40,000 nucleotides of DNA from Mesostigma viride (GCA_009746045.1 RPFO01000167.1:2435148-2475147); one strand, 5' to 3'. Shown: positions 29,703-39,423, counted from the first letter of the stretch. Numbers and translations: made by a program. Notes: a model not told the origin generated them from the letters alone.

Positions 29703-31274
29703 TTTTTCACCAAGGTCACATGGGGACGGTAATTTTGGCGGGAAGGACCGGTCCTATGGGTCGTCCGGCCCCAGTGGCGCGAATCTGGTATATGTGCTGA
29801 GCGTCCTGACCCGTTGGGGACGTCGACAGGGGTCGACGGTTACTGAAAGATATGTGAGGTGGAAAAGTACCTATTGTGGCCACTTTCGTGCAACCGGACG
29901 ACGAATTTTCACGAATGCACGACCATGGCGGCCTCGAGTAAAATAGACCGTATGGCCACGTTCGTGCATCATTTCGACCATGCAGTAAGGAGCTCGTTGG
30001 GTAGATAATGTATCCGTGAAGCTAGCCCGATCGCTAAATGGGTCAGAAGTCAGTTTCTAAATTCGTGGGGTCGTTATTTGTGTGCTGAATGCCAGGTTAG
30101 TGAAATTCAGCTGGGGCGTCAGTAATTGGCGTTGATAGTGCGCCTGCCAGCGGGCCGGTGCTTCGATATGCTGGGAAGAGACTAGCGGAACGGCGGGGGG
30201 GGATGTTGGGGCAGCCGTGACTAAAGGGGCACTGGCTATTTTCGAGCCTTTTGGCGTGGATCCGTAGGTAGAGGAAGGGGTGTTTTTAGCTAGGAAAAAC
30301 TGGGATGCGGACAATAAACGCGCGCGCGCCCCCAGCTATGGGAGCGCCATTTATATGCGAACAGCGCTGGTGAGGCCGCTGCAGCCGCTTTCATACGTCA
30401 ATGGACGACGCATGGAGCGTCTGTCCGGCCAGATTTGCGGGCTGCATCGCTTCCGGACAACTTGAAAACGCCGAGCTTGAACAGCTTTTCTAATGCAGCC
30501 ACGTTCAGCGCAAGCGCATGCATATGCGTGCCTAGTGATCCCGGGTGTGAGGGGTGTGAAAGGTAAGTGCGTCCTGGTGGTAGTAAGGTAATGGCATCGA
30601 TTTGCTTGTGATATCGTCAGTTTTTAGCTGCCTATCGGCGCCTAGTGCCGATGTGACGTAAGGCAGGTTACAGTACTTCGTGCAGTGCTCTGCGGCTGGC
30701 CCCCGCCTTATAGACGTGTTTGCTTTCCATAAGAAGCATGGCTGTTCCTGCCATGCTGGCCATGTCTCAGGCAACCCTTGCAAAGCCCGAAATCAAGCAA
30801 AGAGGTCTAGTAGGCTGTGCAAATGTTGTCCAGTTATGCTTGTATATCTTGCCATGTGCTGTTCATCTGCTGCCGCGGCAGCAAACCCCTGTCATAATAT
30901 ACCGTAACAACCTAGATATTGGGCCCGCCCTATGTGAGTGAAGCTACGCGCTTGGAAGGTCACACCTATCATTATAATGCATGATCCTTGTGCGTGTTTG
31001 TAATAGAGGCTTTGGATTCCTCATGGTTACGTGCAATACCCATGGCAGGCTATTGCTGCCTGCAGTGCTGCGCGACAGCCCCGGCCGTGCAAGTGTGTGT
31101 GAGGGGTCCCTTGGGGAGCATGCCATGTCATGCCATGCTTACCATGTCGTGGGGGAACCTCGTAAGGTCCAAAAGACACGTTACATGCAGATGGAACTGA
31201 GTACTGACGCCTTTTGGTCGCTTGTATCTATTGTCATGTTGTGTTGATGGTGCCGTCGCAGCGACAACCTGTTT
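29703..31274. other. no confident gene
   Basis: Unique-looking sequence. A minus-strand ORF at 30057-30314 (MSASQFFLAKNTPSSTYGST) has a protein-like composition but no recognised domain. Other ORFs are short. Confidence 0.4.
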
Positions 31275-31447
31275 TATTAAATCATAATGAAATTCTGATC
31301 AGGCACTCCGCAAAGGTGAAAACCTTTGCGTTCAGTGCCGGGCCGCGGAAAACGCGGAAAACGCGATCTGCAAATGAATCCGACCGGAATCAAACTGGGG
31401 ACCTCTCGCACCAATTTTGCTGACTATAGGACGGACGTCTCCGTCCT
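31275..31447 (-). mobile_element. possible tRNA-derived SINE
   Basis: Read in reverse, TAGTCAGCAAAATTGG resembles a pol III A box and GGTCCCCAGTTTGATTCC a B box, with a shortened spacing. The unit ends with a hairpin built on GGCACT...AGTGCC and CGCAAAGG...CCTTTGCG (31302-31339). It starts with a GGACGGA/TCCGTCC inverted repeat. No second copy was seen in the window. Confidence 0.4.
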
Positions 31448-31472
31448 AATACATAATTAAATATGTATTAGG
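31445..31472. repeat. 11-bp perfect inverted repeat
   Basis: CCTAATACATA pairs with TATGTATTAGG around ATTAAA, directly at the 5' side of the SINE candidate. Confidence 0.75.
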
Positions 31473-31593
31473 GCTATATGACTGATGTTAAGTGCTGGGA
31501 ACCCCAAAACAATCATAATAATGCATGGCCTTCACTCATATTTGGAATAAAGTTTGTTGGCTCATTGTAATTACATGCAACACCCAATTTATG

Positions 31594-31617
31594 AAAAGGC
31601 CTCAATTGAGGCCTTTT
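31594..31617. repeat. 24-bp perfect palindrome
   Basis: Contains AGGCCTCAATTGAGGCCT with AAA on the left and TTT on the right. It is the same palindrome as at 29667. As RNA it would form a strong stem followed by U residues. Confidence 0.8.
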
Positions 31618-31739
31618 TCCAGGTAGATAGACACTGTAGGCATCATCTGGAGTGTGGCACATCATGGGCACACATGTACATGGCCAAATGAGACTCGTGA
31701 GTCAGCTGATATAGAGCCTGACAGTAGGAGGCTTACATG

Positions 31740-32832
31740 TACATGGCCACGGTCTATCTATTCTACAGTACTACTGCTGCATGTATTCCCCTACTAAGCT
31801 GGGGCTTCTGGAGTCGTTGGGGCCGCGGGGGTCGCATGCCAGGGCTTGTGGCCGACGTAGATGGCCGCCCCCTTCCAGTACACCGGCTGCCCCGCCTTGG
31901 TCTGCCGGAGCTGGAGGTAGGTCGGCCATAGCTCCCGTCGCCGTTGTTGCTGCGCCAGGGTCAAGTCGTCGTCAAGGGTGAACGAGTCTTCTCGAGCCGC
32001 TTGCGGCGTCTGTGAAAGGAAATCTTATCCTCCGGGTTCGGGGTGAGAAGGAAGGTGAGAAGGAGCGGGGGCGCCCCTGCCTTACCCCGCGCCGGGCGCC
32101 GGCGCCGGAAGGCGGTGGGCGACCAGCTTGATCTCACCAGTAAGGCCCATGCGACCAAGAATTTCTCTCTCAAATGCACGTGCAAGCTTCTCGGAATTCT
32201 CACTAGCTTCCTCCATGTCGAAGTTCTTGACGATGACGTTGAGGCTGCGCTTGGCGAGCTCGATCGGCCTCAGCGCGGAGGTCAAGCGTCTGCGCCGCTG
32301 GAGCTGCATGGGCTGCGACGGCGGAGGTGGTGGAGGTGGTGAGCTGCTTAAGCATGTCCGCCCAGGTCGTGATGGGAGGAGCATTGCCGGCCAGGCCAGC
32401 AGGGGCTGGCTTGGCAGCAATGTCCTTCACAGCCTGGGCGGTGAGGCCTGCCGTGTTCTGCAGGACCTCGATAGCGATGACATTGTCATTAAGAAGACGC
32501 TGGTCGATGCCGCGGAGCTGGCCGGGCGGTGATGGACTGAGTCGGTGGAGTCGGAGGGGGGGGGGGGGGGGGAGGCGAGGAGGGTGGCGGTGGCGGTGGG
32601 GATGGTGGGGAGCTCAGCAGCCAGCGTGCGACCCACAGCTGCCACATCTGCAGCAATGGGCGTCACGTGCTGTGAGAGGGCGTCGTGGAGGTGGCGGAGG
32701 AAGGTGGATTCGGTCATGGGGGCGGGGTGCAGGTCCGAGGTCCTCGGCCAAGCGCTTAATGAGGGTAAAGAGAGCTGCGAGCTGATCGAAGGCGGGGGCG
32801 AGACCAGCCGGCCAGGTTGGATCGTGGCTCGT
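31740..32832 (-). mobile_element. ORF1-M second copy, degraded
   Basis: Reverse-strand fragments match ORF1-M: HDALSQHVTPIAADVAAVGR, LAKRSLNVIVKNFDMEEASE (RRM), GLTGEIKLVAHRLPAPAPG, KTRSPLTTT and a C-terminal VYWKGA-like end near 31880. Frames change several times. A G-run of about 17 lies at 32556-32572. The 5' side is interrupted at 32833 by LINE-B copy II. Confidence 0.75.
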
Positions 32833-33470
32833 GGCTCTGGGCTATTAAAAATTAAACATGCCTCCGTTGCATGGGAGATCATGTAGCACATATTCCTTGA
32901 TGGATGGGTGGGGTGGAAGGAGCCGCGTAATTGAACTAACCTTACTCTAATCGAGCTAGTCTAGAAAAGTCCTAACTACCCTACTCATCAAAACGCCTCT
33001 TCCGCTTGGGGGGATCGAGGTGGTTTGCCCTTAGGGTCGGGCGTGTGAGTCTTGACAATCCTCTTCCAGGTGCCGCGTCTTGTTCTGCATGGCGGTCCAA
33101 AGAAGGGAGAGAGAGTGGATGCGGTATTCAAACTGGGCTGGAACCAGTAGGTCATCCAGCAACATAGATGTACGTAGTTCGTGACATGTTTCCCTACCTT
33201 TTTGGCAATGCCGGCTTGGGGCCAGGCCACTGAGGCCAGGTCAGAATGTGCCGCCCTGGCTGGCCAAGCCGCTGGGGGCCGGCCAGACCAAGGGCGGTGT
33301 CGACCTGGCTGGTGCGAGCAAGGTGTCCTACAAATGCTATCCTACGCTGTCTAATCTCGTCCGAAATACGAGGCATGCCCTGATACAAAGACTCTGATGA
33401 CAGGCGCTTGGAAAACCCTACGTTCAGGACCTAGCTGTCGGAGCATCCTGTAAACTGTGCCGTCTATAGC

Positions 33471-33941
33471 CTAGATGCCAGTGTGGGGGTGAGTGTCCAC
33501 GCCTCGGCGCCATACGTGAGCACCGTGAGGACGAGGACCTTGAAGAGCATGCGCTTGCGGTGCTCGCCGGCCCAGGCCCTTGGAGCGCCAGTAGGTGTTG
33601 AGCGAACGGAGCCTAGCCCAGGCCAGGCCAATGCGGGTGTCCACATCGTCGGCGGTGTCAGGGAGCCAGCTCCCTAACAGTTTGAAGCGGTCGTGGAACG
33701 GGACCGTCGTCCCGTCGAGCAGGCGCGGCAGCGGCGGTGTACTGGAGGCCCCAATCACCATCGCCTCAGTTTTGACACGAATCTCCAACCCCGCCGCCCT
33801 CGCCTCCAGGCCCAGACAGTCCAGCCAGGTCTGAATGTCCTCGGGACGCGCGATGAGGGTGGTGTCATCCGCATAAATCAGGTCGGCCAGGCGGTAGCCA
33901 GGCTCAACCCCGCCGTGCTCTTTCTCGTTAAGGATGTCCAA
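33471..33941 (-). pseudogene. LINE-B ORF2 palm segment (YADD)
   Basis: Open frame with LIYADDTTLIA, the RT catalytic motif, then LEIRVKTEAMVIGAS and FKLLGSWLPDTADDVDTRIG. It is broken downstream near 33580 by added bases (GLGRRAPQAH instead of GLDGHRKRM). Same segment as 34084-34440 (+). Confidence 0.8.
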
Positions 33942-34019
33942 GCCTGGCTCGAACCCCTAGCTTAAGAGCAGTATATAAAGCGCGCACGTGCTCGGCGCAT
34001 GACGTGATCCACGACAATA

Positions 34020-34360
34020 ATGAACAGGTATGGGGACAGGATTATCATGGGGTTCGAGCCAGGCTTGGACATCCTTAACGTGAAAGAGCACGGCGGGGTT
34101 AGACCTGGTTACCGCCTTGCCGACCTGATTTATGCGGATGATACCACCCTCATCGAGAGCCCCGAGCACATTCAGACCTGGCTGGACTGCCTGGGCCTGG
34201 AGGCGCGGGCGGTGGGGCTGGAGATTAGTGTCAAAACTGAGGCGATGGTGATAGGGGCATCCAGTAAACCACCGCTGCCGCGCCTGCTCGACGGGACGGA
34301 GGTCCCGTTCCGCGACCGCTTCAAGCTGTTGGGGAGCTGGCTTCCCGGACACCGCCGACG
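34020..34360 (+). pseudogene. LINE-B RT palm segment of copy III
   Basis: Encodes PGYRLADLIYADDTTLIESP, WLDCLGLEARAVGLEISVKT and LLDGTEVPFRDRFKLLGSWL. The first residues are host sequence. The frame is left near 34345, where the following ORF takes over. Confidence 0.75.
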
Positions 34361-35126
34361 ATGTGGACACCCGCATCGGCCTTGCCTGGGCCAAGCTCCG
34401 TTCGCTCACACCCTACTGGCGCTCGAAGGGCCTGGACGGGCACCGCAAGCGCATGCTCTTCAAGGTCCTCGTCCTCACGGTGCTCACGTATGGCGCCGAG
34501 GCGTGGACCCTCCCACCCAAACTGGCAGCTCGGCTCGATGGCACAGTTTACAGGATGCTCCGGCAGGCCCTTAATGTAGGTTTTTCCGAACGTCCGTCAT
34601 CAGAGTCTTTGTATCATGGCATGCCTCGTGTTTCGGACGAGATTAGGCAGCGTAGGATAGCATTTGTAGGACACCTTGCCCGCACCAGCCAGGTCGACAC
34701 CACCCTTGGTCTGGCCGGCCCCCAGCGGCCTGGACAGCCAGGGCGGCACATTCTGACCTGGCCTGGCCCCAAGGACATTCCCAAAAGGGTAGGGAAACCT
34801 GTCACCAACTACGTTCAGATGTTGCTGGACGACCTAGTGGTCCCAGCCCAGTTTGAGCACCGCATCCACTCTCTCTCCCGTCTTTGGACTGCCATGCAGG
34901 ACAAGACGCGGTGGAAGAAGATTGTCAAGGCGCACACGCCCGACCCTGTGGGCAAGCCACCTCCCCCCAAGCGGAGGAGGCGTTTTGATGAGTAGCGTAG
35001 GTAGGATTTTCTAGATAGAGTTAGGACAGTTCGATCACGCGGCTTCCTCCACCCCATCCATCATGAAATATGTGCTACATGACCTCCCCACGGAGGCATG
35101 TTATAATTTAATTTAATTTAATTTTA
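34042..35126 (+). mobile_element. LINE-B copy III nested in copy II, 12-bp TSD
   Basis: Flanked by ATGGGGACAGGA (34030-34041 and 35127-35138) inside copy II, in the opposite orientation. It starts within the RT palm and runs to the terminal stem-loop (ACATGACCTCC-CCAC-GGAGG) and ATTTA-type tail (about 35103-35126). It is the best-preserved LINE-B C-terminus in the window. Confidence 0.92.
34363..34995 (+). CDS. LINE-B ORF2 C-terminal region of copy III
   Basis: 210-residue open frame: MDTRIGLAWAKLRSLTPYWR, LTYGAEAWTLPPKLAARLDG, MPRVSDEIRQRRIAFVGHLA, WTAMQDKTRWKKIVKAHTPD, ending in the basic PPPPKRRRRFDE before TAG. The region lies C-terminal to the RT in many LINEs; its exact function is not established. 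The ORF is part of a 5'-truncated element and so is not a functional gene. Confidence 0.8.
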   Translation: MDTRIGLAWAKLRSLTPYWRSKGLDGHRKRMLFKVLVLTVLTYGAEAWTLPPKLAARLDGTVYRMLRQALNVGFSERPSSESLYHGMPRVSDEIRQRRIAFVGHLARTSQVDTTLGLAGPQRPGQPGRHILTWPGPKDIPKRVGKPVTNYVQMLLDDLVVPAQFEHRIHSLSRLWTAMQDKTRWKKIVKAHTPDPVGKPPPPKRRRRFDE

Positions 35127-36356
35127 ATGGGGACAGGACACAACCTTGCCACACGGCCGTGGTGAAGGGGGAATGGTGGGGTGGTGCCTTCCGCAGTCCG
35201 CACTACTGCCTGTGAGCCCTCATACAGCCGGCGAATGGCAGCAATAAACGCAGGTGGCACTCGATCCAGAGCTAGGATGGCCCAAAGAGCCTCCCAGAGG
35301 ACCTTGTCAAAGGCCTTGCTTGATATAGTCAACAAAAATGAAGACCAGCGGCAAACCGTCAGGGGGAAGGCGACGCACCTCCTCCATCAACCGGCGCGCG
35401 ACAAACACAGCCATGACAGTGTTACGACCACGACGGAAATCCATCTGAGACTCACCCAGGTGTGGGTCCAGCGCGGCGCGGAGCCTGTGCAGCATCATGC
35501 GCATGAAGACCTTTAGCGCGGCGCTCTGGAGGCAGACACCCCGGTAGTTACCGGGGTCAGCAGCAGAGCCCTTCTTGTACATGCAGCATGACGCGGATGG
35601 CCGTCTGCCACTCAGCAGGCGGAGGCTCGTCAGAAAGCAGGACACGGTTGCAGAACGCCAGCAGAAGATCCCTAACCGCGCCGGATCAGGGGTCTGCAGC
35701 AGCTAGCTCGGCAGAAAGGTGGTCAGCACCGACCGCCGCATCGTACCGCTGGCAAGCAAGGGCGCCGTCCAGTTCCTTCAAAGTGAAGGGGTGGACGACG
35801 TCGTCAGTGGCAAGGCAGCCCTCCTGCAAGGCCGGCCGGGACTTGGTAGTCCGCGGCCGAGAAGGGGGGCGCTGGCGGCGGCGGCCCGGGTCCGGCAACC
35901 CCGAGGCGGGCGGCCGTCTCGGGGTGAAGCGGCGGGGGGGGGGCGCGAGCCCCACCGGTCAAGGAAACATTGTGGGCCAACCAGTGGTCAAGGCTGACCG
36001 GCGCCGTGCCGTCCCCCGTGTGCTCCACCGGGGTGCGCTGCCGCCGGCCGCCGAGCCGGTCGAGGTGGTACCACATGTCCTTGCCCTGGTTGCGAGCCTG
36101 GCAGGCCTTGGCATCCGCAATGCACTGGGCCGCCTCCGCGTCCTGAGCGTGCTCGTAGGCCTCCACGAGGGCGGCCTTGAGCACTGGTTTCTGCAGCGGG
36201 TCCCGGTTACGCTTGAGGCGGTGCCGGGCGGCCAAGACCTTGGGGTCCTGGCGGTAGAGCGGGCCGGGGCGGCGGCGGGGCATGGCCGGCAGGTGCCGGG
36301 CCGCCAGCAACGGGGCATGGGCCGCAAAGCCCGCAAAAATGGAGGCTCTGGGCTAT

Positions 36357-36415
36357 GTGATTCATATACTCCCAACGGAGTTATATGTTCCTAATTAATT
36401 TATTAATTAATTAAA
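36357..36415 (+). repeat. Rep-F 3' end with terminal hairpin and tail
   Basis: ACTCCCAACGGAGT is followed by TATGTTCC and a TTAATTTATTAATTAATTAA tail. It shares the CTCCCAACGGAG core with LINE-B and Rep-G. Confidence 0.55.
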
Positions 36416-36549
36416 TGGCGATACTCTCCTCTGGACACTTTCTCCACTATAGCGCGCCAGTGTGCTAGCATTTGTCTTAGATATAAATGGCATGGAAACG
36501 CGCCACACTATGGCCGTCCATAAAAAAAAAGTAAGTGCTGTCCACCATC
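36416..36549. other. 3' flank of the hydrolase gene
   Basis: Short non-coding stretch between the Rep-F tail and the hydrolase stop. It contains an A-run at about 36521-36530. Nothing else seen. Confidence 0.4.
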
Positions 36550-39309
36550 TTAGGCCCTCTTTGCATCACGAGCGCTCAAGAATTGAGACAATGACTCCAG
36601 GTATGCCTGTCCTGCATCAATGTGACTGCAGCTGCCTGACCGCTCAAAGACAGCCAGTTGGGCGTTTGAGATTTGAGCGCTGAAATTGCGCGCGGCGCCT
36701 TCAGAGATCTCGTCCGAGTCGCCGCATGTCACCTGCACAAAAATAGCAGCAAAAGGATCGCAAAAACATAGCATCAGAAAGATAGGAAAAGGAAAAATAA
36801 CATAGCAGGAGAATGGCCGGTGTCGCAAGCTCACTTAGCTCAGCAAGTAGCATTAGGTAGCGGGTGCATCCTGCAACTGGGCACGTGCTGAAGGAGCATC
36901 GCAATTCGGACACGAAAGCAACTGTAGAAAGAAAGCAACCGAACTTCCTCCATGGTCGTATTAAGAACCTACCTGCGTGTGGATATCTGCCTACTACTCC
37001 TGGATAGCCTCCATGATGGCATCGACTTGACTCGACGGGGAAATGTACATCAATTCACATTATGCTCCTCGCTGCAGCCGAGTCCCTGGAGCACCCACAG
37101 CCACGTTGCAACTAGGGGCTACACCACTAGGGCACGCCCATGCCTCTGACAATGCAGGCTTGTACGGCCTACAGGCGCCCACTTATCTTTTGAAATTAAG
37201 CCCATTTAATTAGAGCCTGGGCTGAATTGCCAGACGAGGGCCAGACTGCGGGTATGGGAGAGGCTCCACATAGCATGGGAACTTGGGACAGGCTCCACAT
37301 ACTGTGAGCATGTGTTCACTCAATGGACCCTTGAAACAGCTAAAGCGGCCGGTCATGGGGCTATGGGGTTGGTTTAGGAAAATGTTGGGTGCGTACCAGC
37401 GTGGGGATGTTTAATTCTTGCAGCCGAGGGCCCACGTCCCATCCCTTCAGGTCGCCCGCCTCTTGGAACCGCTTGCCCCCGCACAGCGCGTTGAACACAT
37501 CTCCCCCCCGTGACTGCTCCGCCTGCACCAGGCACTCGAGCTTCGTGCTGCCTGCGGCGGGTGCCGCAGGGATCATGTCAAGGGGCTTATTAGCATAGGG
37601 GACTACAAGGTGCAATACATGGCATAGTGTCGTGTTGGGCCGTGGCGCGCGGGAAAGGGCGACAGTGGCACGCACATTGTGCTATTGGCATGGGGAGCAT
37701 AAATCAAGAACAAGAATGTTTTGTCCAAGTTTGAGTGAAACAAGCAGCATGGGGTATTTACCATGGAATCATACTGTATACAATATACACTACACACTAG
37801 TATGCCGCCAGCCCCCAAAACACAATGCTCAGGGGCTATTTGCGGATCTCACGCGCCCAAAAAATGTTTATTCAAATGGTTGACTGGTACCACCTTGGAT
37901 GAACCGTCACGCCTGTAAATGACCTTGCAGCAGCATGCAGAAACAAAAAGCTTGCAGACGATACCTAGCGCGGGCCCTTTTTCAGAATAAGAATGGGCCC
38001 CTTTTTCAGAATAAGAACGGGCCCCTTTTTCAGAATAAGAATGGGCCCCTTTTTCGAATAAGAATGGGCCCCTTTTTCAGAATAAGAATGGGCCCCTTCT
38101 TCAGAATAAGAATGGGCCCCTTTTTCAGAATAAGAATGGGCCCCTTTTAGAAGACACGCAACAAAGGACTCGTAGCAACCCCGATGTGCGGCAGAGAAAA
38201 GCGGCCGATTGCATTATACATGTCATTATACACGTGCCATCCCACTCTAGTCACTCATCAGGTTTGTAAGCCTAGGGTTGGTAGAGCCCTCTGCTTCGAA
38301 ATCAAGCCCATCTCGCAGCATGCAGAGAGAGAACGCCGTCCGTTAGACCATGCTTTTGCCAGTGTCCGTGCTGACTATTTCAGCTACCTCGCAGAATGGG
38401 GCAGACAGAAAGCACCTTAATAAACCAAACAACTTACAACGCCTGAAGGACACTCCCAGTCGCCTGCCCCCCCCCCCCTCCCTCCCCCCCTCCCTTCAAG
38501 CCCAACTCGAGAAACACTTGCGATGTTGAACCCGATCAATCATCGTTCGACCCAACCCCCGATTCATGACCTCTATCGCATCACAATCGAGCAACGATGA
38601 CCCCTAGCGCACCTGGCACCCTGCACCATACATCCCATGACTCATTCAAACATCCTTCCATGAATCATCCACTCGGTCTTGTCGCTTCATACGTCAGCTT
38701 ACCTTGCAGCGTGCGGCAGAAGAAAGCGGTCTGGTATGCGGTGTCGGCCGCCCCATACGCAGGAGTGGAGCGCAGGGACGGGTCATCGTCGGCGTCTGCG
38801 AGGATTCGGGAGACGTCCGGTGGCAGGGACGCCAACCGTTTCCTCCGTTCCGAGATTAGGGCCGCGTAGCTGGGCAGTGCGCTGCGTGGTTTAGTCCAGA
38901 GGCAGGTTGAGGCCAGCGAAGCGGGACACAAGGGTTTTGGATGAGAGTAAAATAGCTGGGCAGTGCGCTGCGTGGTTTAGTCCAGAGGCAGGTTGAGGCC
39001 AGCGAAGCGGGACACAAGGGTTTCGGATGAGAGTAAAATAGCTGGGCAGTGCGCTGCGTGGTTTATTCCAGAGGCACGGCTCATCTGGACCAGGGGAGTG
39101 CTACAATACCCACTTGAGCTAAACGTGACTCATTCGATTCTCGAACGTGAGCTCACCTGGACAGCGTGAGTGAGGCGATGCCGGTGCCTGCGGGCGACAG
39201 CGCGTGCTCTAATGCCAGCACCGCACCCCATCCATGCGCCACGATGTGCACCTCCTGGGATCCAACAGCCGCAAGGAGACATCGCGAGCCATCGGGCGCA
39301 GCAAGGCAA
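36550..39309 (-). CDS. proline-iminopeptidase-like alpha/beta hydrolase, 3' four exons, predicted catalytically dead
   Basis: Exons 39309-39157, 38869-38703, 37551-37397 and 36732-36550 (TAA stop). All introns are GT-AG and phases agree (AG|GTGAGC to CAG|C; G|GTAAGC to CAG|GC; CTG|GTACGC to CAG|GTG). Encoded motifs are VGSQEVHIVAHGWGAVLALE (nucleophile elbow), SERRKRLASLPPDVSRIL (cap), DVFNALCGGKRF, AGDLKGWDVGPRLQELNIPT, TCGDSDEISE and AVFERSGSCSHIDAGQAYLE. These match proline iminopeptidase (S33) in order. Family members have GxSxG; here the elbow reads AHGWGA, with Gly at the Ser position. The usual S-S-H is S-G-S, so the His is missing too, while the GxxD Asp is kept. Earlier exons lie beyond 40000. 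Confidence 0.88.
37972..38150. repeat. 24-bp minisatellite, about 7.5 copies, in a hydrolase intron
   Basis: GGGCCCCTTTTTCAGAATAA plus GAAT is repeated with small changes. It lies in the intron between the cap exon and the GDLKGWDV exon (37552-38702). The plus-strand ORF across it (repeating FQNKNGPL) is a by-product of the repeat. Confidence 0.9.
38465..38503. repeat. homopyrimidine tract
   Basis: A nearly pure C/T tract (13 C, then CCCTCCC-type runs) in the same intron. The other strand is G-rich and could form a quadruplex or triplex (inference). Confidence 0.7.
38867..39073. repeat. 86-bp tandem repeat overlapping a 3' splice site
   Basis: About 2.4 copies with period 86 (TAGCTGGGCAGTGCGCTGCG at 38867, 38953 and 39039). 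On the minus strand each copy contains the acceptor context CGCACTGCCCAG|CTA. Only the copy at 38870 borders the exon. Confidence 0.9.
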
Positions 39310-39423
39310 CTGTACATACAGGGTAAGCAAGGAGAAAAAGTATCTGGCCAGTTGGCAAGGGAATGCAACACTGCGCCCATATGCTGGCTGCACCACCGAA
39401 TAATGCCATAAATCAGGCATCAT

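Larger units (their letters stand above)
32846..36343 (-). mobile_element. LINE-B copy II with 13-bp TSD, carrying nested copy III
   Basis: Flanked by GGCTCTGGGCTAT (32833-32845 and 36344-36356). Reverse-strand ORF2 segments in order are a linker (PGPLYRQDPKVLAARHRLKR, GKDMWYHLDRLGGRRQRTP) at 35804-36310, RT fingers (CLQSAALKVFMRMMLHRLRA, HLGESQMDFRRGRNTVMAV) at 35307-35645 and SKAFDKVLWEALWAILALDR at 35108-35335. After the nested insert come RLADLIYADDTTLIARPEDI (33471-33941) and the C-terminus down to about 32985. The apurinic endonuclease is absent through 5' truncation. Without copy III the element is about 2.4 kb. Confidence 0.92.

Noticed and set aside
37935-38150. Repeat protein FQNKNGPL
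   Set aside because: It is a 24-bp minisatellite read in frame, inside an intron of a minus-strand gene.
37972-39073. Possible CRISPR array from regular repeats
   Set aside because: Units are directly adjacent with no spacers and lie in a eukaryotic intron.
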